Part shown: positions 17,380-26,996 of the stretch, one piece after another
Numbering within the stretch: the first letter of the stretch is position 1
How the letters are laid out: each line of letters begins with the position of its first letter
DNA from: Kribbella qitaiheensis
GTDB lineage: Bacteria; Actinomycetota; Actinomycetes; Propionibacteriales; Kribbellaceae
Direction: 5' to 3'
Length of the DNA stretch: 64,000 nucleotides
Assembly (NCBI RefSeq): GCF_014217565.1
Contig: NZ_CP043661.1
Coordinates: 7,192,001 to 7,256,000 of the forward strand
Notes under the pieces: model-generated
Told to the model about the DNA's origin: nothing
Seen by the model: the letters and a program-made list of their open reading frames with translations, nothing else
The model's database searches: none
Translations under genes and position numbers: made by a program

Positions 17380-20300
17380 GTGCGAAGAAGTGTCTGTTCC
17401 GTCATGCTCGCGATCGCCTTGGCGGTCACTGCCTGGAACGTTGAGGTGCAAGCGAGCCAGGCCGTCCACCTCAGCCAGGACCGGGTCGTCAGTGCCGATC
17501 CGGCGAACTTCACGCCCAATGTGCTGGACGGTTCGGTGGAGTCGATCCAGCAGGTCGGCACCACGATCCTGATCGGTGGCAACTTCCACCAGATCCAGGC
17601 ATCGACCGGGGGGCCGGTGCTGACCAGGAACAACCTGGCCGCGTTCGACGCGACCACCGGGGCGATCAGCACCACGTTCGTGCCGAACCCCGACGGCGAG
17701 GTGACCACGATCATCCCGTCCGGTGACGGCTCGACGGTCTACATCGGCGGCTACTTCAACAACGTCAGCGGTGCCGGCTCACCGAGCACCGCGCGGATCA
17801 ACGTCAGCACCGGCGCGCGGATCACCGCGTTCAAGCCGCCGAAGCTGGACGGCCGGATCAAGGACATGCGCCTGGTCGGCAACCGGCTCTGGCTGGCCGG
17901 CTACTTCACCACGGTGGAGGACCAGCCACAGGTCGCACTCGCCACCGTCAACGCGGCCACCGGTGCCTTCGACCCGTTCATGGGGTTGGCGATCGCCGGC
18001 GTCCACAACGGCGGCGTCACCACGGTGATGAAGATGGACGTCACCCCGGACGGCAGCGAACTCGTTGCGATCGGCAACTTCAACGACGTCGAAGGCGTCC
18101 AGCACCACCAGGCGCTCATGCTGAACCTCACCGGCACGAGCGCGGCGGTGGAGAACTGGCAGACGAACTTCTACAACACCGGCTGCTCTGGCGCCTTCCA
18201 GACCTACATGCGCGACCTGGACATCTCGCCGGACGGTTCGTACTTCGTCATCTCGACCACCGGCGCGTACGGCGGGGCCAACGTGGCTTGCGACTCCACC
18301 TCCCGCTGGGAGACCAGCGCTCGCGGCAGCAACCTGTCGTACCGGTGGGTCGACAACACGGGCGGTGACACCACGTACGCCGTGGCCGCCACCGGCACCG
18401 CCGTCTACGTAGGCGGCCACCAACGCTGGCAGAACAACCCGTTCGCGGGCGACAGCCCCGGCCCGGGTGCCGTTTCCCGGCAGGGGATCGCGGCGCTCGA
18501 CCCGGCGAACGGACTGCCGTTCTCCTGGAACCCGACGCGTGAGCGGGGCGTCGGCGTCTTCGACCTGTACTCGACCTCGACCGGCCTCTGGGTCGGCTCG
18601 GACACCGAGCACCTGGGCGCGAACTTCGAGTACCACCCGCGGATCGCGTTCTTCCCGATCGCCGGCGGCACCGTGGTGAAGCCGAACAACACACCCTGGC
18701 TGCCGAACAACGTCTACCAGGCCGGTCCTCGCGGCCCGGCTGCCAGCCCGAGCATCCTCTACCGGGTCAACGCGGCCGGTGACTCGATCGGCGCCACCGA
18801 CGGCGGCTCCGACTGGGCGGTCGACACCAACGACTCGCCGGACTCACATCATGGCGCGGGCAGCAACACCGCCGGCTACAGCCCGGTCCCGAACGTCAGC
18901 GCCAGTGTCCCGGCATCCACTCCAAGGGCGGTCTTCGACAGCGAGCGATGGGGTGCGCAGACCTGGAGCTTCCCGGTTCCGAACGGCGTACCGCTGCAGG
19001 TCCGGCTGTACTTCGCGAACCGCTACTCCGGCACCTCGTCGGTCGGCCAGCGCGTCTTCGACGTGTCGCTCGAGGGCGCCACGGTGCTCGACAACTACGA
19101 CATCGTCGCCGACGCCGGTGACCAGACCGGCACGATGAAGTCATTCGACCTCACCAGCGACGGCACGGTGAACCTCAGCCTGAGCAACGTGGTGGAGAAC
19201 CCGCTGATCAACGGCATCGAGATCGTCCGCACCGACCTGACCGACACCGGTGCCGCCGATGCGGTCACCAAGACGGCGTACGACGGGACGACCTTCGGCG
19301 CGCACGCGTCGACACCCAACGGCGGGATCGGCTGGCGCGACAACCGGGGCGCCTTCATGCTCAACGGCGTCCTGTACGCCGGTTCGTCGAACGGCAGCTT
19401 CACCCGCCGGACGTACGACGGCACCACCTTCGGTGCGGCGACGACGATCAACACCGCCGACGCGCTGGTCCCGATGGCCGACTGGCACAGCGAGGTGAGC
19501 CAGATCAGCGGGATGTTCTTCGACGCGGGCAGGCTCTACTACACGCTGGCCGGCCAGTCGAACCTGTACTACCGGTACTTCACCCCGGAGAGCGGAGTAG
19601 TCGGCTCCTACCGGTTCACCGCGACCAGCAACGTGGCCGGCGTCGATTTCTCCAAGGTGAACGGAATGTTCATCACGTCCTCGTCGATCTACTGGGCGAG
19701 TTCGGTGGACGGCAACCTGCGGCGCTCCGACTGGTCGTCCGCGATCGGTGCACCGACCGGTTCGTCGACCACGGTGTCCACCGACGACTGGCGGGCGCAC
19801 ACGCTGTTCCTGTACCAGTCCACCAACGGCACCCCGCCGAACCAGTCGCCGACCGCGCAGGTGGGAGTCACCTGCAACGACCTCAACTGCACGTACTCCT
19901 CGGCGGGCTCGACGGATCCGGACGGCACCATCACGTCGTACGCGTGGAACTTCGGTGACGGGGGCACGGACACCGGCGCGAGCCCGGCACACCGCTATCC
20001 GGCGGCCGGGACGTACACGGTGACGTTGACCGTGACGGACAACGACGGCGGCACCGGTCAGGCGACGCAGCCGGTCTCGGTGACCCACGTCAACGCGACA
20101 CCGACAGCGTCGTTCACCGTCTCGTGCGGCGGCCTGACCTGTTCGGTGGACGCATCGGGATCGAGTGATCCTGACGGCCCGCTCGCTTCCTACGCATGGA
20201 CGTTCGGTGACGGCGGTACGGCGACCGGCGTGACGGCGTCGCACACCTATGCCGGCACTGGCACCTTCACTGTCGGCCTCACGGTCAACGACGGCAACGG

Positions 20301-20967
20301 TGGCACCGACAGCACCACTCGATCGGCGACGGCGAACTCGGATCCCGTGACCTTCAAGGGCTCCGACAACCTGAACGCGAACGTGTCACAGTTCACGGTG
20401 ACCGTTCCATCCGCGGTGTCCGCCGGTGATCTGCTGTTGCTCTTGTTCACCGACAACGACCCGGTGCCGACGGTGACCGGGCCGGCCGGCTGGACCTTGG
20501 TCCAGACCGCGTCGTCGACGAACCAGAACGGCCGGGTCTGGCGCAGGACGGCGACGGCTGCCGACGCCGGCAGCCTGGTCCGGGTGAACACGTCGGCGGT
20601 CACCAAGGCCGACACCACCCTGCTGGCGTACTCGGGAATCTCCGGTACGACGCCGGTAGCGGCCTCCGCGGCCGGTAGCGAGACGGTCACCCGGGCGGCA
20701 CACACGACGCCGACCGTGGCGTCGTCGGTGTCGGGTGCCCGGCTGGTCAGCTACTGGGGCGAGAAGTCGTCCGCGACGACGGCGATGGTGCCGCCGGCCG
20801 GGATGACGACCCGGGCGTCCTCGAGTGGTTCCGGCTCCGGCCGGATCACGTCGCTCACCGGGGACAGCGGACCGCTGGCCGCCGGCACTCTCGGCGGACT
20901 GACCGCCACCGCCGACTCCACGTCGGCGAAGGCACTGATGTTCAGCATCGTGGTCGCACCAAGCTGA
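17380..20967 (+). CDS. Secreted propeller/malectin/PKD surface protein, copy 2
   Basis: 1195 residues from GTG at 17380 (ribosome site GGGGGAGGA). The N-terminal signal ends near VQASQA. The propeller-like region is close to copy 1. At residues about 457-618 a malectin-like domain is inserted ('YRVNAAGD', 'DSERWGAQTWSFPVP', 'VRLYFANRYSG', 'LINGIEIVR'), absent from the other three copies. Malectin domains bind glucose-containing glycans, so this copy has probably gained a sugar-binding module. The second repeat region, two PKD domains (about 820-983) and the shared C-terminal domain follow. It is secreted and possibly held in the envelope by glycan binding. The insertion sits where copies 1 and 3 have only a short linker (…LFVAGRRGG / …YLAGPRNPA). 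Confidence 0.88.
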   Translation: MRRSVCSVMLAIALAVTAWNVEVQASQAVHLSQDRVVSADPANFTPNVLDGSVESIQQVGTTILIGGNFHQIQASTGGPVLTRNNLAAFDATTGAISTTFVPNPDGEVTTIIPSGDGSTVYIGGYFNNVSGAGSPSTARINVSTGARITAFKPPKLDGRIKDMRLVGNRLWLAGYFTTVEDQPQVALATVNAATGAFDPFMGLAIAGVHNGGVTTVMKMDVTPDGSELVAIGNFNDVEGVQHHQALMLNLTGTSAAVENWQTNFYNTGCSGAFQTYMRDLDISPDGSYFVISTTGAYGGANVACDSTSRWETSARGSNLSYRWVDNTGGDTTYAVAATGTAVYVGGHQRWQNNPFAGDSPGPGAVSRQGIAALDPANGLPFSWNPTRERGVGVFDLYSTSTGLWVGSDTEHLGANFEYHPRIAFFPIAGGTVVKPNNTPWLPNNVYQAGPRGPAASPSILYRVNAAGDSIGATDGGSDWAVDTNDSPDSHHGAGSNTAGYSPVPNVSASVPASTPRAVFDSERWGAQTWSFPVPNGVPLQVRLYFANRYSGTSSVGQRVFDVSLEGATVLDNYDIVADAGDQTGTMKSFDLTSDGTVNLSLSNVVENPLINGIEIVRTDLTDTGAADAVTKTAYDGTTFGAHASTPNGGIGWRDNRGAFMLNGVLYAGSSNGSFTRRTYDGTTFGAATTINTADALVPMADWHSEVSQISGMFFDAGRLYYTLAGQSNLYYRYFTPESGVVGSYRFTATSNVAGVDFSKVNGMFITSSSIYWASSVDGNLRRSDWSSAIGAPTGSSTTVSTDDWRAHTLFLYQSTNGTPPNQSPTAQVGVTCNDLNCTYSSAGSTDPDGTITSYAWNFGDGGTDTGASPAHRYPAAGTYTVTLTVTDNDGGTGQATQPVSVTHVNATPTASFTVSCGGLTCSVDASGSSDPDGPLASYAWTFGDGGTATGVTASHTYAGTGTFTVGLTVNDGNGGTDSTTRSATANSDPVTFKGSDNLNANVSQFTVTVPSAVSAGDLLLLLFTDNDPVPTVTGPAGWTLVQTASSTNQNGRVWRRTATAADAGSLVRVNTSAVTKADTTLLAYSGISGTTPVAASAAGSETVTRAAHTTPTVASSVSGARLVSYWGEKSSATTAMVPPAGMTTRASSSGSGSGRITSLTGDSGPLAAGTLGGLTATADSTSAKALMFSIVVAPS

Positions 20968-20979
20968 TCACGAATTTCG

Positions 20980-21006
20980 GGGGGAGCAGTCACGCGCTGC
21001 TCCCCC
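20980..21006 (+). terminator. Terminator after PKD copy 2
   Basis: Perfect 10-bp stem GGGGGAGCAG (20980-20989) / CTGCTCCCCC (20997-21006), loop of 7, starting 12 bases after the stop codon. The following bases are TGTAACAAAT, without a T-run. Confidence 0.6.
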
Positions 21007-21161
21007 TGTAACAAATACGGGGATTTCCCGATATATCAACGTCGGGGTTAATGACAATGGGTGACGCATGGTAGTTGGCTGGTCCTGGGGAGCCGTAAAC
21101 CATCTATTGTTTCCAGGGGTGTTCGGCGCACATTCCGTGCGACGGACCGGGGGAGGATCTT

Positions 21162-23981
21162 GTGCGTAGCCGTGTAGTTTCTGTCGTGCTCGCGATCGCC
21201 GTGGCGGTCATGGCCTGGGTGATTCCGGTCCAGGCAAGTCAGGCTGTCCATGTTCCGCAGGACCGGGTGGTGAGCGACGACCCGGCCAACTTCACACCGA
21301 ACGTCCTGAACGGCTCGGTGAAGGCGATCCTCCAGGTCGGCAACATGATCCTGATCGGTGGCGACTTCACCCAGATCCAGGCCTCCACCGGCGGAACCGT
21401 GCTGACCCGGAACAACCTGGCCGCCTTCGACGCGACCACCGGGGCGATCAGCACCACCTTCGTGCCGAACCCGGACGGTTTGGTCACCACGATCATCCCG
21501 TCGACCGACAGCACCACGGTCTACATCGGCGGTTACTTCAACAACGTCAGTGGCGCCAGTTCGCCCAGTACGGCGCGGATCAACGCCACCACCGGAGCGC
21601 TGGACACCACTTTCAAGGCGCCCAAGCTGAACGGCCGGATCAAGGACATGCGCCTGGTCGGCAACCGGCTCTGGCTGGCCGGCTACTTCACCACCGTGCA
21701 GAGCCAGCCGCAGGTCGCGCTGGCCACGGTGAACGCGACGACCGGCGCCTACGACCCGTTCATGACGCTGGCGATCGCCGGCCTGCACAACGGCGGCGTG
21801 ACGACCGTGATCAAGATGGACGTCGCCCCGGACGGCGGTCACTTGGTGGCCATCGGCAACTTCGACACGATCCAGGGCGTCCAGCATCACCAGGTCTTCA
21901 TGCTGAACCTCACCGGCGCCACCGCGACGGTAGAGAACTGGCAGACGAACTTCTACAACACCGCGTGCTCACGGTCCTTCGAGACCTACATGCGGGACCT
22001 GGACTTCTCGCCGGACGGCTCGTACTTCGTCCTCTCGACCACCGGTGCCTACGGCGGCGCGGGTACGGCGTGTGACTCGACCGCGCGCTTCAACACCGAT
22101 GCCAGAGGCACCAACCTCGGCTACTACTGGCTCGACAACACCGGCGGTGACACCACGTACGCGGTGGCGATCACCGGTACGGCCGTCTATGTCGGCGGCC
22201 ACCAACGCTGGCAGAACAACCCGTTCGCGGGCGACAGCCCCGGCCAGGGAGCGGTCTCCCGGCAGGGCATCGCGGCACTCGACCCGGCGAACGGGCTGCC
22301 CTTCTCCTGGAACCCGACCAGGGAACGCGGCGTGGGCGTCTTCGATCTGTTCCCGACCTCGGCCGGTCTGTGGGTCGGCTCGGACACCGAGCACCTCGGG
22401 GCCAACTTCGAGTACCACCCGCGGATCGCGTTCTTCCCGCTCGCGGGCGGCACCGTGATCGCGCCGAACCTGACGCCCACCTTGCCGAGCGACATCTACC
22501 TGGCTGGACCACGCAACCCCGCGTCCGACCTGATCAACCGCACGCCGTACGACGGCACGACCTTCGGCGCCAGAACCGCGGTCGGTGCGGGCGGGATCCT
22601 CTGGGGGAACAACCGGGGCGCCTTCATGCTCAACGGCTTCCTGTACGCCGGTTGGTCCGACGGCAGCTTCAACCGGCGCAGCTACAACGGCAGCGCCTTC
22701 GGGGCCGCGGCGGCGATGAACACCGGTGACCTGATCGTCAACATGAGCACCTGGCACAGCGAGGTCACACAGATCACCGGCCTGTTCTTCGATGCCGGCC
22801 GGATCTACTACACCCTCGCGGGCCAGACGAGCTTGTTCTACCGGTACTTCACGCCGTCGAGTGGTGTCGTCGGCGCGGCGCGGTTCACCGCGACCGGCAA
22901 CGTCGCGGGCATCACCTGGTCGCAGATGAACGGCATGTTCGTCAGCGGCGGCTCGATCTACTGGGCGAGCTCGGCCGGCGGCGGTCTGCGGCGAGCAGGC
23001 TGGTCCAGTGCGACCGGCGTACCGACAGGGACCTCTGTCGTCGTGTCCACCGACGAGTGGCGCGCGCGGTCGCTGTTCCTGTTCCAGGGCGACGGAGCAC
23101 CGGCGAACCAGCCGCCGGTGGCGCGACTCGGCGCGACCTGCAGCAACCTGAGCTGCAGCTTCTCGTCCGCGGGCTCGACGGACCCGGACGGCACGATCAC
23201 GTCGTACGCATGGACCTTCGGTGACGGTGGCACCGCCAACGTCCCGAGCCCAAGCCACGTGTACGCCGCGGCCGGCACCTACCCGGTCACGCTGACCGTG
23301 ACGGACAACGACGGGGCGCCGGGTCAGACGTCGCAGAACGTCACGGTGAGCCAGACGGCTGGGGCCGTGACCTTCGTGGGCTCCAACGGAGTGAACACGA
23401 ACGCGACCCAGTTCCCGGTGACAGTGCCAGCCGGTGTAGCCGCCGGTGACCTGCTACTGCTCTTCTTCTCCGACAACGATCCGGTGCCGACAGTGACCGG
23501 ACCGGCCGGCTGGACCCAGGTTCAGACCATCGCCTCGAGCGGGCAGAGCGGCCGGGTCTGGCGCAAACTCGCGACCGCTGCCGACGCCGGGACGCAGGCT
23601 CTGGTGGCGACCTCCACACTCACGAAGGCCAACGCCACTCTGGTGGCCTACCGTGGGACCAACGGCACGGTGTCTGCGTCCGCGGCCGGCAGCGAGACCG
23701 TCCTGCAGGCAACCCACACCACGCCGACCGTGACAGCGACGGTGGACGGTTCGCGCCTGATCAGCTACTGGGGTGAGAAGTCCTCCGCGACGACAACGCT
23801 GGCCCCACCGGCCGGAATGGCGGTGCGGGTCTCCACGACCGGTACCGGGTCCGGCCGGATCACCTCGCTCACCGGGGACAGCGGACCGCTGGCCCCGGGC
23901 ACAGTGGGCGGTCTGACCGCGACGGCGGACTCCAGCTCGGCCAAGGTGATGATGTTCAGCGTTGTGGTCGCCCCTGCCTAA
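21162..23981 (+). CDS. Secreted propeller/PKD surface protein, copy 3 (1 PKD domain)
   Basis: 939 residues from GTG at 21162 with GGGGGAGGAT just upstream. The signal peptide is nearly the same as in copy 2 (VVSVVLAIAVAVMAW...VQASQA). It has the same propeller-like region, including the highly conserved 'WQTNFYNTACSRSFETYMRD' block. The second repeat region ('GAFMLNGFLYAGWSDG'), one PKD domain (about 646-728, SYAWTFGDGGT) and the C-terminal domain ('LLLLFFSDNDPVPTVTGPAG') follow. It has no malectin insertion. The leader has GTAAAC at 21095-21100 and a small hairpin CGCAC/GTGCG. It is likely a tandem duplicate with loss or gain of PKD modules. Confidence 0.87.
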   Translation: MRSRVVSVVLAIAVAVMAWVIPVQASQAVHVPQDRVVSDDPANFTPNVLNGSVKAILQVGNMILIGGDFTQIQASTGGTVLTRNNLAAFDATTGAISTTFVPNPDGLVTTIIPSTDSTTVYIGGYFNNVSGASSPSTARINATTGALDTTFKAPKLNGRIKDMRLVGNRLWLAGYFTTVQSQPQVALATVNATTGAYDPFMTLAIAGLHNGGVTTVIKMDVAPDGGHLVAIGNFDTIQGVQHHQVFMLNLTGATATVENWQTNFYNTACSRSFETYMRDLDFSPDGSYFVLSTTGAYGGAGTACDSTARFNTDARGTNLGYYWLDNTGGDTTYAVAITGTAVYVGGHQRWQNNPFAGDSPGQGAVSRQGIAALDPANGLPFSWNPTRERGVGVFDLFPTSAGLWVGSDTEHLGANFEYHPRIAFFPLAGGTVIAPNLTPTLPSDIYLAGPRNPASDLINRTPYDGTTFGARTAVGAGGILWGNNRGAFMLNGFLYAGWSDGSFNRRSYNGSAFGAAAAMNTGDLIVNMSTWHSEVTQITGLFFDAGRIYYTLAGQTSLFYRYFTPSSGVVGAARFTATGNVAGITWSQMNGMFVSGGSIYWASSAGGGLRRAGWSSATGVPTGTSVVVSTDEWRARSLFLFQGDGAPANQPPVARLGATCSNLSCSFSSAGSTDPDGTITSYAWTFGDGGTANVPSPSHVYAAAGTYPVTLTVTDNDGAPGQTSQNVTVSQTAGAVTFVGSNGVNTNATQFPVTVPAGVAAGDLLLLFFSDNDPVPTVTGPAGWTQVQTIASSGQSGRVWRKLATAADAGTQALVATSTLTKANATLVAYRGTNGTVSASAAGSETVLQATHTTPTVTATVDGSRLISYWGEKSSATTTLAPPAGMAVRVSTTGTGSGRITSLTGDSGPLAPGTVGGLTATADSSSAKVMMFSVVVAPA

Positions 23982-24126
23982 CCGGTCGGTGGTGACAGCG
24001 GGGTAACGGTGGGCCGGTGCTCTTCCCGTGGAGCATGGTTCCGGTCCACCATGTAAACAAAGCGGATCGGGTGGGGGGAAGCGCCACAGGCGCTCCATCG
24101 GGCCGCGTAGCCAGGGGGTTCTCCGT

Positions 24127-26946
24127 ATGGCGTCACGCCGTTCGTTGTTGCTGTTGTCCGCGGTCCTGCTCGCATTGCTGGGCTCGCTGCTGACCATTGA
24201 GCTGGGCCGGCCGGCCGACGCCGTTCAGTTGCCCAAAGCCACCATCGTCAGCGACGACCCGGTCGACTGGACCCCGCACGCGCTCGATGGTGAGGTGCAC
24301 GCGCTGATCCAGATCGGCAACCGGGTGATCGTCGGCGGCACCTTCACGATCATCCGCTCGTCGACCAGCACCACGCAGATCAGCCGGCGCAGCATCTTCG
24401 CCTACAACGCCACCACCGGCGCGCTCGACAACACCTTTCTGCCGACGCTGAACGGTGCGGTGGAGACCCTGCTGCCAAGTGCGGACGGGCAGTCCGTGTA
24501 CGTCGGCGGCAGCTTCAGCACGGTGAACGGGACCAGCCGGGCCCGGCTGGCCAGGATCAACCTCGCCGACGGCGTACTGGACAACACCTTCCGGCCGTCG
24601 GTGAACGGCTCGGTCTACGACCTGAAGACGTCCGGCGACCGGATCTTCATCGGTGGCACCTTCAGCCAGGTCGGTGGCGTGAGCCACACCCTGATGGCCA
24701 CGGTGAACCCGGTCACCGGTGCGGTGGACCCGTACGTCACTATTCTCTTCGGCTCGCCTGTACGCGGCGGCGCCCTGCAGGTGGACAAGTTCGACATCAC
24801 CCCGGACGGCACCAAGCTCATCGCGATCGGCAACTTCTCGGTGGTCGGCGGACAGTCCCGGACCCAGATCGTGATGCTGGATCTCAACGCCGCCTCGGCC
24901 GCTGTCCGGAACTGGTCGACGCCACGCTTCGAGCCGGACTGCTCGCCGCAGTTCCTGACCTACGTGCACGACGTCGACATCTCGCCGGACGGTGCGTACT
25001 TCGTCGTGGTCACCACCGGCGGCACCCCGCCGAACAAGCTCTGCGACTCGGCCTCCCGTTGGGAGACCGCACCGACAGGGTCCAACCAGCAGCCGACCTG
25101 GATCGACTACACCGGTGGCGACACCCTCTGGAGCGTCAGTGTCACCGGGGTCGCCGTGTACGTCGGCGGTCACCAGCGCTGGCTGAACAACACCGGCGGA
25201 AGCAACGCCGCAGCTCCGGGTGCCGTGTCCCGCGAAGGCCTGGCCGCGCTGGATCCGCTGAACGGTCTGCCCTACTCCTGGAACCCGACCAGGACCCGCG
25301 GTGTCGGCGTCTTCGACCTCACCTCGGTGCCCGGCGGCATGCTGATGGGCAGTGACACCGACCGGGTCGGACAGAACTACGAGTTCCACGGCCGGATCGC
25401 GCTGTTCCCGAACTCCTCGCTGGTACCGCCGCCTGGCTACAGCGGTCAGCTGCCCGGCTCCGTCTACCGGCTGGGCGCCACCACGACGGTCCGCCAGTAC
25501 GACGGGACGACGGCCGGCGACGCAAGCACGCTCAACACCGGTACTGCGAGCTTCGCCAACTCCCGAGGCGCCGTGATGATCGACGGCTTCCTCTACACCG
25601 GCAACTCCGACGGCACGTTCACCCGCCGGTCGTACAACGGCACCACCTTCGGTTCCGCCGGCACGGTGAACCTGCGGGGGCTGACGGCGTTCGGCACCGA
25701 CCTGCGCAACATCACCGGGATGTTCTTCAGCAACGGCCGGTTGTTCTACACCGTGGCCGGTCAGTCGTCGCTGTTCTACCGCTACTTCACGCCGGAGAGC
25801 CAGATCGTCGGCGCCTCCCGGTTCGTGGCCAGCGGCAACATCACCGGCATCAACTGGTCCCAGGTCTCCGGCATGTTCCTGTCCGGCAACCAGCTTTACT
25901 GGGGCACCAGCGCCGACGGCAACCTGCACCGCGTCAACTTCGCCAGCAACGTCCCGGTCGCCGGTACTGCGGTGGTGACAAGTGGTCCCGGGATCGACGG
26001 CCAGGACTGGCGTTCACAGGGCACGTTCCTGTTCGCCGGAACCGGTCCGGTGCCGAACATCCGCCCGTCGGCCTCCTGGAACGCCGGCTGCGATCTGCTC
26101 GTCTGCAGCTTCGACGGCAGCGCCTCCAGCGACCCGGACGGCAACCTCACGTCGTACGAGTGGGACTTCGGCGACGGGAAGACGGCCACCGGGCCGACGG
26201 CATCGCACACCTACGCGGCCGGCGGGACCTACACGGTGAAGCTGACCGTCACCGATGACGACGGCGCCACCGGGACGGACAGCCGGCCGCAGGTCGTGTC
26301 GAGCGTGGCCAACCCGATCGAGTTCGTCGGGGCCAACTCGTCCAACCAGAACGCGCAGACCCACACGGTGACGGTGCCGCCGTCCACCAGCGCCGGTGAC
26401 GGGCTCCTGCTGTTCTTCACCCAGAACACGACCGCGGCCTTGACAGGTCCGACCGGTGTCACCGGCTGGAACCTGGTCCGGACGCTCAACGGGTCCGGGT
26501 ACGTCACCCGGGTCTGGCAGAAGGTCGCGGTCGCGGGAGACGCCGGTAAGGACGTCTCGGTGAACCTCTCGGCGTACAGCAAGGCCGGTATGACGGTGGC
26601 TGCGTACTCCGGGACGAGCCCGACCAACCCGGTCGGCGCGTTCGAGTCCGCGAACGAGACGGTGACCAGGGCCGGCCACACCACGCCGCTGGTCAACAAC
26701 CCGATCGCAGGCGCCTGGCGCGTCTCGTACTGGGCGGACAAGTCGTCCTCGACGACCTCCTGGACGGCACCGGCGGGGGAGCAGGTCCGCAGTACCTCGT
26801 TCGGACTCCCGAGCGGGTACATCTCGACCCTGCTCACCGACCGGGGTGCCGCCGTACCGACCGGCTTGCAGGGTGGGCTGACGGCAACCGCAAACAGCTC
26901 TAGTCCGACGGCGACGATGTGGACACTTCTGCTGAGCCCGCGATGA
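24127..26946 (+). CDS. Secreted propeller/PKD surface protein, copy 4 (1 PKD domain)
   Basis: 939 residues from ATG at 24127, preceded by AGGGGG. It is the most diverged of the four: the signal peptide differs (RRSLLLLSAVLLALLGSLLTI) and the Cys block reads 'FEPDCSPQFLTYVHDVDISP'. Architecture is unchanged: propeller-like repeats ('VIVGGTFTII', 'IFIGGTFSQVGG'), second repeat region ('GAVMIDGFLYTGNSDG'), one PKD domain (about 641-724, SYEWDFGDGKT) and the C-terminal domain ('GLLLFFTQNTTAALTG'). Hairpins CATGGT/ACCATG and AGCGCC/GGCGCT lie in its leader with GTAAAC at 24053. Its stop overlaps an in-frame ATG of the next gene, though that gene probably starts 51 bases later. Confidence 0.87.
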   Translation: MASRRSLLLLSAVLLALLGSLLTIELGRPADAVQLPKATIVSDDPVDWTPHALDGEVHALIQIGNRVIVGGTFTIIRSSTSTTQISRRSIFAYNATTGALDNTFLPTLNGAVETLLPSADGQSVYVGGSFSTVNGTSRARLARINLADGVLDNTFRPSVNGSVYDLKTSGDRIFIGGTFSQVGGVSHTLMATVNPVTGAVDPYVTILFGSPVRGGALQVDKFDITPDGTKLIAIGNFSVVGGQSRTQIVMLDLNAASAAVRNWSTPRFEPDCSPQFLTYVHDVDISPDGAYFVVVTTGGTPPNKLCDSASRWETAPTGSNQQPTWIDYTGGDTLWSVSVTGVAVYVGGHQRWLNNTGGSNAAAPGAVSREGLAALDPLNGLPYSWNPTRTRGVGVFDLTSVPGGMLMGSDTDRVGQNYEFHGRIALFPNSSLVPPPGYSGQLPGSVYRLGATTTVRQYDGTTAGDASTLNTGTASFANSRGAVMIDGFLYTGNSDGTFTRRSYNGTTFGSAGTVNLRGLTAFGTDLRNITGMFFSNGRLFYTVAGQSSLFYRYFTPESQIVGASRFVASGNITGINWSQVSGMFLSGNQLYWGTSADGNLHRVNFASNVPVAGTAVVTSGPGIDGQDWRSQGTFLFAGTGPVPNIRPSASWNAGCDLLVCSFDGSASSDPDGNLTSYEWDFGDGKTATGPTASHTYAAGGTYTVKLTVTDDDGATGTDSRPQVVSSVANPIEFVGANSSNQNAQTHTVTVPPSTSAGDGLLLFFTQNTTAALTGPTGVTGWNLVRTLNGSGYVTRVWQKVAVAGDAGKDVSVNLSAYSKAGMTVAAYSGTSPTNPVGAFESANETVTRAGHTTPLVNNPIAGAWRVSYWADKSSSTTSWTAPAGEQVRSTSFGLPSGYISTLLTDRGAAVPTGLQGGLTATANSSSPTATMWTLLLSPR

Positions 26947-26996
26947 ACCGCGAATCCTCTAGGCCGGGGCACTACGCTTCCGCCAGGAGGTGGCGG

